Below are positions 26,776-35,420 of a DNA stretch of 64,000 bases, in pieces. The notes below the pieces were generated by a model that saw only the letters and a list, made by a program, of their open reading frames with translations, was not told the DNA's origin and made no database searches. How positions within the stretch are numbered: the first letter of the stretch is position 1; each line of letters opens with the position of its first letter. A program made the translations under genes and the position numbers. Origin of the DNA: Faecalibacter sp. LW9 (GTDB lineage Bacteria; Bacteroidota; Bacteroidia; Flavobacteriales; Weeksellaceae); the NCBI RefSeq assembly GCF_034661295.1, contig NZ_CP141062.1, positions 124,001 through 188,000 of the forward strand, given 5' to 3'.

Positions 26776-28035
26776 CTAGAAAATAATTTGATACATGAAT
26801 TGGAATAAAGCAGGAAGATTACTCGTTTCTTCTCTCTGTTTTATCCAAGATTGAATTTTTATTTTATCTTTTTCTGTTACGCGCTGAGGAGTCGGCAAAT
26901 CAATTCCGTTGAATTTATTGGATAATATTTCTAAAGGAGTAGAATTTGGATTATTCATTAGTTGCAATTTCCAATCATTTTTTTGATCCCCTTCGTATTG
27001 ATCCAATAAAACACCCGTCCAACCGCTTAACCAATATCCTTCGATTCCTAAACCGATTCCCTCAAACGGATTTGTATTTTGAGCAATCAATTTCAACCCT
27101 TCATACAAGTCATGTTCTGTTTTAATTTGATTCGGATAAGCACTATACAATGAGGTAATCATTTCAAAATAATAAGCACTTCCCTCGATGCGATCCATAA
27201 ATAATGAACTCTTATAGTCTTCTGCAAAGTTTTTTTGATAGTATCGATAACTACTCACAATAGCTTTAATATTTTCTTGTTTTCGAACCGTATCATTTTC
27301 TACTATTGCCTTTAAAACTTGTTGATAGATTAAATTTCGTTGCACACGGGCATCCAAATCTTCAAACCGATCGCTTCTCGAGGCATTGATTACTTTTTCT
27401 GGACTCTTCCATTTATTTTGTTCTGACATATGAAATAATTCGTGAGCATACGTAATAAATAGATCATACGTTCCTAAATGCGAATATTTTTCATATTGTA
27501 AAACATTAGTTAAATCTTTTTCAGATAACGCCAAATACATTCCTTTTTTCCCTTGATGCTCAAATTCAGAAAAACCAACAGAATATCTAGGACGACTATG
27601 AGTAATAGCTGTAATTTCTGCCGTCGTTAAATTCTGAATTTTTCCATCCGGGGAAATCAACCACCCCTTTTTATTTTCAATGCTTTCCACTAAAGCATAA
27701 TAATCTTTTACGCTATTATTCGGCCAATACGTGTTGGTTTCACTGTTATAACGCTTGATTTGAGCAGCTAAAATAGAAATATACCCTTCAGTAGTGGTTG
27801 GTTTTTCTTGACATTCTACTCCAAAACAAAACGAATGATTTACGATAGCCTCTTTTGTTGGAACTTCCGAATACTCCGGTTTAAAGAATACTTTATATCC
27901 TAAATATACGGTAGCTAAAAAAAGGAGAATAACAGCAAATAATGAGATAAAGAAGTACTTTAAAATTTTAATAGGGTTTTCATGAGGTTGGTTGTTGTTG
28001 GGTTGATAGAATACTTTTAAGGAATAAATTCTCAA
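26776..28035 (-). CDS. Membrane-anchored putative zinc metallopeptidase
   Basis: 419 residues. A transmembrane segment lies at about 26-48 (YFFISLFAVILLFLATVYLGY). Mid-protein, TYAHELFHMSEQNKW has the zinc-binding HExxH pattern. A downstream Glu in DRIEGSAYYFEMI lies where a gluzincin third ligand could be, though this is only positional reasoning. Two Cys in FCFGVECQE may form a disulfide outside the membrane. I do not know the family. It is the last gene before the accessory region. Confidence 0.65.
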   Translation of the reverse strand: MRIYSLKVFYQPNNNQPHENPIKILKYFFISLFAVILLFLATVYLGYKVFFKPEYSEVPTKEAIVNHSFCFGVECQEKPTTTEGYISILAAQIKRYNSETNTYWPNNSVKDYYALVESIENKKGWLISPDGKIQNLTTAEITAITHSRPRYSVGFSEFEHQGKKGMYLALSEKDLTNVLQYEKYSHLGTYDLFITYAHELFHMSEQNKWKSPEKVINASRSDRFEDLDARVQRNLIYQQVLKAIVENDTVRKQENIKAIVSSYRYYQKNFAEDYKSSLFMDRIEGSAYYFEMITSLYSAYPNQIKTEHDLYEGLKLIAQNTNPFEGIGLGIEGYWLSGWTGVLLDQYEGDQKNDWKLQLMNNPNSTPLEILSNKFNGIDLPTPQRVTEKDKIKIQSWIKQREETSNLPALFQFMYQIIF

Positions 28036-28139
28036 CTCAAATATTATAAATCACAATTATAAATTATAACTAACTGTGATAGAATAATAAAGTAAAATAT
28101 ACAAACAGGTAAAATAAAAAAATATTTGGAAAATACATT

Positions 28140-28583
28140 GTGGTAAAAACAGATAAGACAAATAAAACTGTTAACATACCATTACATTCAGATATCATTA
28201 GAATTTTAGAGAAATATGATAATAAATTTCCTGTTCCAAATAGTAATCCTCAATTTAATCAATACATAAAGGCGGTTTGTAAAAGAGCCAAAATAAACGA
28301 AAAATGTAAAGGTAAAATTCGTCAATCCATAATTATTAATGAAGGTAAAAAGAATGAGTATAAAACAACCAGAAACATTGAAGGATATTACGAAAAATGG
28401 CAATTGGTAAAAGCACACACTACTCGAAGAAGTTTTGCTACAAATATGTTTTTAGAAGGTCATTCTGTTTTTGAAATCATGCAAATTACAGGACATCAAA
28501 CAGAAGAGGTATTTTATAAATACATTAAAATGTCTCCGAATGAAAAAATTGAAAATATTTTCAAAAGATGGAATAAAGAATAA
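28140..28583 (+). pseudogene. C-terminal fragment of a tyrosine recombinase/integrase
   Basis: 147 residues from a GTG. The fragment has the catalytic HxxR (HTTRRSFATNMF, about 97-108), the later His in ITGHQTEEVFYKYI and the nucleophile Tyr in the same segment. The N-terminal core-binding domain and the first catalytic Arg region are missing, so it cannot be a working integrase. It marks the left edge of the accessory region. Confidence 0.8.
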
Positions 28584-28650
28584 CAACTGTTGGGGGTGCA
28601 CAATAAAAAGTAATTGTCATCCTTATGTACTTATATAGGGTTTTACCTAA

Positions 28651-28678
28651 TTGCATATGAAATAAAATATTAATTTTG
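28651..28678 (+). promoter_or_regulatory. Promoter for the exported protein at 28697
   Basis: TTG (28651-28653), a 17-base spacer and TAATTTTG (28671-28678) fit the Bacteroidota consensus. The expected start near 28685 rules out a coding start at 28676 and supports ATG 28697. Confidence 0.7.
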
Positions 28679-28696
28679 TCAATATATCTAAATCAT

Positions 28697-29200
28697 ATGA
28701 AAAAAATATTTTTACTATTTACAATTTTATTATCCTTTTCGGCATTTGCACAAAACCTAACATTAAGCGAGGTTTTAGCTATCAAAAAAATGGAATTAGG
28801 TGATGCTGATGATTATTTATCCAGAAAAAATTGGGAATATTTAGGAGTTGAGGAATTAGATGGCTTTAATGTAGTTAATTATGCATATAAGAAATCTTAT
28901 TATGATGATAAAGCAGAATCTTTTTTTAAATACATATATTTTGATTCTGTTGATATAAAATTAATAACTATTCAAGTAAATTCTAAAGAAAAATTTAATA
29001 CTTACATCAACCAAATTAAAGATTGGGGTGGTAAAATTATTAATACTTACATAAAGAATGGTGATATGGTAAAAATTTATCAAGGAAGTACGATGACTTA
29101 TAAGACAACAACATCAACACAACAGAATGAGTTTGATGCAACAACAAGTATTTATATAATAGAAATATTAACCAATTCTGAATATGAATTAACTTTATAA
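28697..29200 (+). CDS. Small exported protein of unknown function
   Basis: 167 residues from the ATG at 28697. The signal peptide is MKKIFLLFTILLSFSAFAQ. The mature domain is rich in Tyr, Lys and Asp, with alternating strands and helices, and has no cysteines. I do not recognise the family. It has its own promoter and a hairpin terminator, so it is a single-gene unit within the accessory region. The DNA is AT-rich like its neighbours. Confidence 0.7.
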   Translation: MKKIFLLFTILLSFSAFAQNLTLSEVLAIKKMELGDADDYLSRKNWEYLGVEELDGFNVVNYAYKKSYYDDKAESFFKYIYFDSVDIKLITIQVNSKEKFNTYINQIKDWGGKIINTYIKNGDMVKIYQGSTMTYKTTTSTQQNEFDATTSIYIIEILTNSEYELTL

Positions 29201-29206
29201 TATTCA

Positions 29207-29230
29207 ACCACCTTTAGAGGTGTTTTTTTC
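29207..29230 (+). terminator. Intrinsic terminator
   Basis: CACCT pairs with AGGTG across TTAG and is followed by T7. The stem is short but its position directly after the exported-protein gene fits. Confidence 0.65.
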
Positions 29231-29232
29231 AT

Positions 29233-29829
29233 TTAATAATCTTCCGATTCTTGATAATATCTAAAAGCAGGAACTTTTATAGATAATGGTTGTTTTAGTT
29301 GACATTCTGTATGATCCCCTTCATAACAATCCATTTCTCTTCTATATACTTCTCTGTTCGTTAAGTCAATTAAATAATGATAATACAAATGATTGCCTGC
29401 TGTACCACCAAAAATTTCAGAATAGAAATATAAAAATTTATTATCTATTAATTGAATATTCCCTATTAATCCTGCTGAATTTTGTATATTATGTTTCTGT
29501 ATTGTTTTATTTCCTTCTTTAATAAGTAATATACATTTGCCCCAAACATCATCATCACATTTAAATTCATAGGTATATTTCGAATTCAATTGTCCTTTTG
29601 GAAATTTAAGTTTTTTAACTCCTACTCCATCGGATTCTTTTACTTTCAAAGTTTCCTCTTTAACAACAAAATCTTTCAATGTAGTATTAGCTACAGCTTT
29701 AATGCTATCTAATCGAAGCTGTTTTTCCTTCAATTCCAATTCCTTTTCTTTCAATTGTAACTCCTTTTCTTTCGTATCATTACAACTAAACAATATCATC
29801 ACAGATAATAAAAATCCAAGTTTTTTCAT
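29233..29829 (-). CDS. Lipoprotein with N-terminal coiled coil
   Basis: 198 residues. A lipobox (MILFSC, Cys16) places it at the membrane surface. Residues 20-45 are a tandem KEKELQLKEKELELKEKQL heptad-like repeat, forming a short coiled coil. The C-terminal domain (about 75-198) has four cysteines (FKCDDDVWGKC and DCYEGDHTEC) and an aromatic-rich core. Function unknown. It converges with the exported protein to its left. Confidence 0.7.
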   Translation of the reverse strand: MKKLGFLLSVMILFSCNDTKEKELQLKEKELELKEKQLRLDSIKAVANTTLKDFVVKEETLKVKESDGVGVKKLKFPKGQLNSKYTYEFKCDDDVWGKCILLIKEGNKTIQKHNIQNSAGLIGNIQLIDNKFLYFYSEIFGGTAGNHLYYHYLIDLTNREVYRREMDCYEGDHTECQLKQPLSIKVPAFRYYQESEDY

Positions 29830-29998
29830 AAGTATATTTTTTTTAAACTAATTAAACATAAAACATTTACCGCTTACTACGTATTGCATAAAATCAATTA
29901 TACTTTACATTTTATTATATTTACCCTGATAAATTACACACATGTCAGAATAAAAAAAAATTCTACAAAATAAGCAGTTAAATTAACAGGGAAAATAA

Positions 29999-30121
29999 AT
30001 GCCAACAAATACCGAATTAGTAAATATTTTACAAGATAAAGCTTCCTTCAGAGAACGTAGAACCATTGGATAACGTTTAACAGAACGTGTGACGAATTTT
30101 GTAGATAGGTATTTGAAGTAG
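29999..30121 (+). pseudogene. Short broken reading frame
   Basis: ATG at 29999 opens 24 codons (MPTNTELVNILQDKASFRER...), then TAA at 30071. The same frame continues with RLTERVTNFVDRYLK to a TAG. Codon pattern and continuity suggest one small helical protein interrupted by a stop. I cannot name it. Otherwise 29830-30137 holds nothing recognisable. Confidence 0.4.
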
Positions 30122-30137
30122 AATAAAATCAAAACAT

Positions 30138-30686
30138 ATGACTAACCTAAAACAACTTGATGAAAAGCTAACTGCTTTAGATATTGATTTAAAATCTATG
30201 GTAAATGAAATCCAATTCAAAGAAATTGGAATTTATACATACGAAGATTTTGTAAGTCAAGATTTAAATTTCAATGAATTTAATTTTAAAGGATTATATA
30301 TGTTTGAAATTAGAAATAATGGAAATTTTGAAGATATTCAAGATTGGAAGATTGATTTTATAACCAAATGGAATGATGATGATTTTTTTGTAAAGTCCGT
30401 ACCCAAGATCATTAAAGAGAGAATTAAAAATCTTAATAAATACGAGGAATGGATTCCTCTTTATATTGGTAAATCACAAACTGTAGGAAGTAGAATTAAA
30501 GAACATATATACTTAACGTTTAATAAAACTACTTCAGCACTGAAATTAAATGCAAGGCATAATTTAAAAGGAGAAACTTTTAGAATATCTGTAGCGGAAA
30601 TTAACGTAAATAATTACAATTGGATAGTCCCTGTATTAGAGAATGAATTAAGAAAAAAATTAAACCCAATAGTTGGAAAACAATAA
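30138..30686 (+). CDS. GIY-YIG-like nuclease-domain protein
   Basis: 182 residues. The motif order fits the GIY-YIG fold: GLYMFEIRN (about 54-62, GIY strand), then WIPLYIGKSQTVGSRIKEHI (about 112-131, YIG strand with the conserved Arg), and VPVLENELRKKLNPIVGKQ (about 164-182, catalytic Glu in ENELR). No further domain is fused. A stand-alone protein of this kind may be a mobile-element endonuclease or part of a defence cargo; which one is not evident. Confidence 0.7.
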   Translation: MTNLKQLDEKLTALDIDLKSMVNEIQFKEIGIYTYEDFVSQDLNFNEFNFKGLYMFEIRNNGNFEDIQDWKIDFITKWNDDDFFVKSVPKIIKERIKNLNKYEEWIPLYIGKSQTVGSRIKEHIYLTFNKTTSALKLNARHNLKGETFRISVAEINVNNYNWIVPVLENELRKKLNPIVGKQ

Positions 30687-30689
30687 AAT

Positions 30690-30824
30690 ATGAAAACATA
30701 TATTCTAGATATAATTCCAAAATTAGAACGTCATAGTAAAAAATTAAATGATTTAACTAAATTTCATAATACCCACTGGATTTTACTTGAAGAAAATTCA
30801 AATATATCGTTTAAAAAAGTTTAA
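30690..30824 (+). pseudogene. N-terminal fragment of a flavobacterial hypothetical protein
   Basis: 44 codons starting MKTYILDIIPKLERHSKKLNDL then TAA. The beginning resembles the start of a longer hypothetical protein I associate with flavobacteria, so this is probably a truncated copy. It starts 4 bases after the GIY-YIG gene ends. Confidence 0.45.
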
Positions 30825-30874
30825 ATGATAAAATTTTAATAAACGATTAATGCAATTCATTATTAACTAATCCT

Positions 30875-31090
30875 ATGAAAATCTTTTTTCATCTATTTAT
30901 TTACGCTTTACTATTAATTAGTTGCAGACAAGCTAAATATGATTATAATTACAAATTTATAGGTGAAAGTTCTGAAATATTAGACGGTGATTATTGCGCT
31001 GAAATAAAGTATTACAATCCAGATACAGGAACCAACAGTACATATACCCTCCCCATTGAAGTAGTTGAGGGCGCGGGTTCAGAAAACTAA
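30875..31090 (+). pseudogene. Small lipoprotein gene truncated by an IS30 element
   Basis: 71 residues with a lipobox (LLLISC, Cys17) and the segment DGDYCAEIKYYNPDTGTNSTYTL. The reading frame ends with a stop codon supplied by the first bases of the IS30 element (inverted end at 31087). Past the IS the frame gives only a few residues before another stop. Confidence 0.65.
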
Positions 31091-32159
31091 TGCAACACTA
31101 TAAATTATTAATTTAGTGTTGTTATGAGCCAAAATTATACAAGATTACCCCTTCAAGAACGATTTAAAATTGAAAAATATTTAGATCAAAAACTTTCTAT
31201 TTCATCCATTGCTGTTTTATTAAATCGAAACAAAAGCACTATCTCCAGAGAAGTAAAAAAGTAAAAAAAAAGGTGTTATGATGTGTTTATTTCACATCAA
31301 ATTGCCTTTGAAATTTCAATGAATAAAAACTATGGGATAAGCAAAATTCTAAGCAATAAAAAGCTCTTAAAAATTGTGCATTCTAAACTCAAAAAAAGAT
31401 GGTCGCCTGAACAAATTTCTATATTTTTAAAACATAATTTCCTTCACAATAATGCAATGAATGTAAACCACGAAACCATTTATTTTTATATCTATTTGCA
31501 CAGTAAAAGTCACCTAAAAAAGGAACTAATTGACTCGCTAAGACAAAAGAAAAAAACTAGAGGACCTGATCACTCGAAAGAGTCGAAAGACATTAAAATT
31601 AAAGATCGTATTTCTATCGATGAAAGACCTCAAGAAATGATAGATAGAGAGATTCCTGGACATTGGGAAGGAGATTTAATTATCGGTAAAGACCATAAAT
31701 CGGCCATTGGAACCTTGGTAAAGATCTACTCGGGCAGTTATTTTAGTGCATCTAAAAGACAAAAATGCAGAGACCGTTCGAAAGGCTTTTGAAAAGGAAT
31801 TTAAGAAACTGCCAAAGCTGATGAAAAAGTCTTTGACATAAGATAACGGTACTGAAATGGCTCAGCATAAATGATTCACCAAAAACACGAAGGTCCAAGT
31901 CTATTTTACACATCCGTATTCGCCTTGGGAAAGACCTACAAATGAAAATACAAATGGACTTTTAAGAGATTATTTTCCAAAAGGAACTGACCTGTCAATT
32001 TACTCTGAAAAAGAACTTAAAAAAGTGCAAAGGGAACTTAATGAAAGACCTCGAAAAGTACTTGATGGATATTCGCCTGCACAAGTTTTTAATCGAATGA
32101 TTATTCAAAAAAATCAAATAATCAAAATTTTTACTATTTTTATAAAAACGTTGCATTAG
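31087..32159 (+). mobile_element. Decayed IS30-family element
   Basis: Inverted ends CTAATGCAAC at 31087-31096 and its complement at 32150-32159 bound about 1.07 kb. AAA on both sides may be the short target duplication. The transposase is broken, so the element is not autonomous. Confidence 0.8.
31124..32159 (+). pseudogene. IS30-family transposase, broken
   Basis: Pieces of one transposase can be followed across frames. An N-terminal HTH (LPLQERFKIEKYLDQKLSIS...RNKSTISREVKK) ends in a stop near 31261. The middle part at 31283-31792 has WSPEQIS and GHWEGDLIIGKD (first catalytic Asp). After a frameshift near 31720-31740 come TRAVILVHLKDKNAETV and DNGTE (second Asp, flanked by stops), then ERPTNENTNGLLRDYF (catalytic Glu) to a TAG at 32159. 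At least one frameshift and three stops. Confidence 0.85.
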
Positions 32160-32356
32160 AAACTTGAAACCGCCTTTCCATTTATGAGTACAAACTGCGT
32201 ATTATTTACAACTAATTTGGATTAAGGGTTGTTATAGCGATCTTCGCCTTTATCGGAATACTTGTTTTGATAAATTGTACAAGCGATTATTTTTGTTAAA
32301 TCGGTTAAAAATAAAGCCATTGAAACCCTCTGCCATTATTATTCCCTTCAAATCTT

Positions 32357-32723
32357 TTAATAGTGAAGAGGCAATATCCTATGAATTGCATTATGATGAA
32401 GTTCATTTAGAATAATAATTTCTTCTTTTTTACTTCGCTCAAGTATATACTCTTTTGCAGAAACAGAAGTGCTGTTATAAAAAAATAGAATCATATGTGT
32501 TTAACACAAGCTGTTTTTGATTAGGTCTTTGTTGATTCCATGTTTTAGTGCATAACTATAATCTCCTTTAAAACAAATCGGTTGCTGCTCACTGCAAGGC
32601 AAAAGCATTTTGTTTTTCATCTATTTGAGCAATGATGTCTTTTGAAAATTTATAAGGAATTTCCTGAGTATTTGCATAACTCAAAATCATCAAAATGAAG
32701 AGTAACACTATCTGTCGGGTCAT
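32357..32723 (-). pseudogene. Remnant of an exported-protein gene
   Basis: ATG at 32723 opens a signal peptide (MTRQIVLLFILMILSYANTQ) and about 44 codons, then a stop. Other frames continue with KGDYSYALKHGINKDLIKNS and further on with YILERSKKEEIIILNELHHNAIHR. Multiple frameshifts mark a dead gene. The stretch 32160-32356 holds nothing I can identify. Confidence 0.6.
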
Positions 32724-32730
32724 ATGCAAT

Positions 32731-33669
32731 TTATTGTTCAATAGCTCCCCAACCGCTCATCATAATAGCTAAAGCTTTTAAACCCCAATTCATATCATCG
32801 CTAGAATAAATAGGTGCACTCGTTTTACTTGTTAAATCTTGCTGATTTATGACTTGTTCTTTTATGGCTTTTGGTTTCATTACTAACGTTGGTTCTTCAT
32901 TATTTAGGTAATAAATATCCAAACGCAAGATCCCATTATTTTCTTCTAAATAGAACGGATGTGTAAAATTGATGGTATTGCTAAATAACGGCGAAGTGTA
33001 AACAGCTATTTTTTGCAACTGCATAGGCATTGTGTTATCTACTCTTTTTGGTGTGTAAATAATGACATCACATTCATAACCCAGAACATGTTGTTTTTTA
33101 GGTTCAACTTGACGATTAAACTCGCTAAAATCAATCGTATTTGTTGCATTTGCACCTGCATTCTCTGAAGGCTTGAACTCGGTATATATTTTTCTGTCTT
33201 GTTCGGCAATTTTATCCAATTGGGTAACTGTTTCTAAATAGATACTACCTTTGTCTTCAGCTGTATTATGGTAATTATGCATATTCCAACCAAAACCACG
33301 AACATTTCCCAAAACTACCTTGTCTTTTATAAAATAAGTACATTCTGAAATATTCATTGACATCGCCCAAGCGACTAACGGATTTTGATTACTTGTGTTT
33401 TCAATAACCTCAAAAATGGTTTTGGCATCGGTATCATTTGCGACTAAAGCTTCGTATTGTTGCTTAATATCGTCTCTTGAAAAATCTATTTTACCAATGA
33501 TTTTTCCTAAATCAACATCATTGCTGAAAATTCCCATTTCAACAATACCTTCAGTAAAAGGTTTGTTGATGACGGTATTATTGTCTTCTGTTGGTTTGGT
33601 TTCGTCTGACGAGTTACAGCTAAACAGGAAGAATACCGATACTAAACTACTTATAATTACTTTTTTCAT
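32731..33669 (-). CDS. Lipoprotein of unknown function
   Basis: 312 residues with a lipobox (VFFLFSC, Cys18) followed by a Ser/Thr/Asp-rich linker (about 20-35). The body (about 40-312) is a mixed alpha/beta exported domain with ECTYFIKDKVVLGNVRGFGWNMHNYHN, and a Cys in VLGYECDVIIYTPKR that could pair with Cys of ECTYF. The layout resembles the DUF4412-like lipoproteins of Bacteroidota that bind or shield small molecules, but I cannot confirm this. It lies downstream of the OmpA-like gene on the same strand, beyond a terminator hairpin. Confidence 0.7.
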   Translation of the reverse strand: MKKVIISSLVSVFFLFSCNSSDETKPTEDNNTVINKPFTEGIVEMGIFSNDVDLGKIIGKIDFSRDDIKQQYEALVANDTDAKTIFEVIENTSNQNPLVAWAMSMNISECTYFIKDKVVLGNVRGFGWNMHNYHNTAEDKGSIYLETVTQLDKIAEQDRKIYTEFKPSENAGANATNTIDFSEFNRQVEPKKQHVLGYECDVIIYTPKRVDNTMPMQLQKIAVYTSPLFSNTINFTHPFYLEENNGILRLDIYYLNNEEPTLVMKPKAIKEQVINQQDLTSKTSAPIYSSDDMNWGLKALAIMMSGWGAIEQ

Positions 33670-33680
33670 TACTATACTTT

Positions 33681-33718
33681 AAAAAAAGCTGCATCTTGGT
33701 TTGAAGAAGCAGCTTTTC
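33681..33718 (-). terminator. Intrinsic terminator after the OmpA-like gene
   Basis: AAAAGCTGC pairs with GCAGCTTTT around a loop that itself has short complementarity, followed by T7 on the minus strand. Confidence 0.65.
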
Positions 33719-33721
33719 ATA

Positions 33722-34729
33722 TTAATTAACTTTTACTAATTCTACCCTACGGTTTCTAGCTTTATTTTCTTCGGAATCGTTTGCTACCAAAGGTTTTTCA
33801 GCACCGAAACCTTTTGCGGTTACTCGAGATTTGTCAATTCCATTTGTTATCAAAGCGTTCATCACAGAATTTGCCCGAGCATCAGATAGCTTTTTATTGT
33901 GTAATGCATCGCCTGTATTGTCGGTATGCCCTTCAATAGCAATTTTCAGACTTTTATCGTTTTGCAATGCTTCTGCAATTTGCGTTACCACTTCTTTTCC
34001 TTCGGTAGTGATATTTGCTTTATCTACATCAAAATTGATATATAAAATCGACTTCCCTTTTTCGGTCAAGTCTTTCGCAATATCGTCAGCCGTTACTTTA
34101 GTAATGGTTTGTTGAAAAGCTTCTTCTTGTAATACATTTAATGTTCCTCCCGCATTATTGGAAGTGAATTGAATATAAACATTCCCTTTTTCCTTGGTAC
34201 GAATAACATAAAACTTCATATTTTGATCCCAGTACCCCATATCTCCAGAAGCACCTTTATTAGGGTCTTGTTTGTTATAACGTTCGTATTCTTCTTTGGT
34301 GATTTCGCCATCAAAAACCTTAACCGCTCCGACGGAAAGCAAATAATCCTCCATGCTTTTCTCAAAGTAGCGTTGCGAATATTCTTCGCCTTGAACTGCA
34401 GTAACATTTGCTTTATACAATTTACCTTCAAAAGGTGTCATTACACCATTTATAGGAAAGAAACAAACATCAAAGTTTTTTTGTATGGCACCTTTTCGAG
34501 CTTCTAATCCTTTAGGTAAATTAATAAAGGGAAAATCGCCAATATCGGCAGTAGAAAATGGAATGTTTTCAATATTGAATTCAGTAGAAGCTTGAGTATC
34601 TTCTGTTTTTACGTCTTTGGTTTCAATAGTATTTTCTTGTGCATCTGATGTACTTTCCTGTTGTTTTGTGGATTGATTACAAGAAACAATGAAAGCTGAA
34701 AATGCAAAAATAAGGGCTGTTTTTTTCAT
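33722..34729 (-). CDS. OmpA-family lipoprotein
   Basis: 335 residues. A lipobox (AFIVSC, Cys17) is followed by a Gln/Thr/Glu-rich linker and a central domain (about 55-210). The C-terminal OmpA domain (about 222-335) has INFDVDKANITTEGKEVV, IEGHTDNTGDALHNKKLSDARA and GFGAEKPLVANDSEENKARNRRVEL, the peptidoglycan-binding signature. It probably tethers the outer membrane to the cell wall. It is the middle of three lipoprotein-type genes on the minus strand. Confidence 0.88.
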   Translation of the reverse strand: MKKTALIFAFSAFIVSCNQSTKQQESTSDAQENTIETKDVKTEDTQASTEFNIENIPFSTADIGDFPFINLPKGLEARKGAIQKNFDVCFFPINGVMTPFEGKLYKANVTAVQGEEYSQRYFEKSMEDYLLSVGAVKVFDGEITKEEYERYNKQDPNKGASGDMGYWDQNMKFYVIRTKEKGNVYIQFTSNNAGGTLNVLQEEAFQQTITKVTADDIAKDLTEKGKSILYINFDVDKANITTEGKEVVTQIAEALQNDKSLKIAIEGHTDNTGDALHNKKLSDARANSVMNALITNGIDKSRVTAKGFGAEKPLVANDSEENKARNRRVELVKVN

Positions 34730-34788
34730 TTTTATATCTTTTTGATAGGATAAAGATAAACGTTTTACTTTCTAAAAAAGTATTTAAT

Positions 34789-35256
34789 CTATTGTTTTAC
34801 GCCATCAAAACGAAAATGAACATCTGTTGCGGATTGCTCATCTGTACTCACACTAATGTTTTTATTAGAACCATAATAATGAAAAATACCTTCTAAACTA
34901 CCTGTTAAGGAAACAACATCCTGTGTGTTTTCGCCAAAACAAGCACAAGTTTCAACAGTGAAAGTTTTAGGAGTTACAAACGAGTAAGATTCGTTTGGTT
35001 TTGGAGCAACTTTTAATTTGTTATCTCCTTCTTTGGTCACTATAACTATAGCATCAAACCATTCGTTTTGATCACCTGGGTTATAAGATGGTGAATATAA
35101 CTTACCTTTATACGTTCCCACAGCAGCATCAATAGTTCCTTGCGCTGGTTGTTCGTATCCGTTGTCATCATCATTACTACAGCTTGTGGTTAATGTTCCC
35201 AATGTTAATACCGATGCAAGTGCTAAAAGAGCAAATTTTGTGTTTACATTTTTCAT
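34789..35256 (-). CDS. Exported lipoprotein of unknown function
   Basis: 155 residues from ATG 35256; a TTG 12 bases upstream is unlikely. The leader (KFALLALASVLTLGTLTTSC) ends in a lipobox, with a DDDNG-rich spacer behind. The mature domain is beta-rich, with GTYKGKLYSP, an ETCACFG cysteine pair and VHFRFDGVKQ at the end. It resembles calycin-like small lipoproteins but I cannot assign it. It is divergent from the kinase gene at 35421. Confidence 0.7.
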   Translation of the reverse strand: MKNVNTKFALLALASVLTLGTLTTSCSNDDDNGYEQPAQGTIDAAVGTYKGKLYSPSYNPGDQNEWFDAIVIVTKEGDNKLKVAPKPNESYSFVTPKTFTVETCACFGENTQDVVSLTGSLEGIFHYYGSNKNISVSTDEQSATDVHFRFDGVKQ

Positions 35257-35420
35257 GATTATTTTCAATATTTATGATGAAAAACAAATTTCAATATAAT
35301 ATAGAATCAAGACAATCATCGAAAACCTTGATATTTTTTCTAATGGTTTACCATGATTTTTTTGGAGAACAGAAAATGACAGCTCTTTTATTTGGATATT
35401 TGCGGTTTAATTATTTAGTG

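Noticed and set aside
28676-28696. Earlier start for the exported protein at 28697
   Set aside because: These bases lie in the promoter -7 element and transcription start region; the ATG at 28697 opens the signal peptide.
32160-32356. Possible short coding stretch on either strand right of the IS30 remnant
   Set aside because: Every frame is broken and none gives a recognisable protein.
35274-35420. 49-residue N-terminal extension of the histidine kinase
   Set aside because: It would bury the signal peptide that starts at ATG 35421 and looks like leader DNA.
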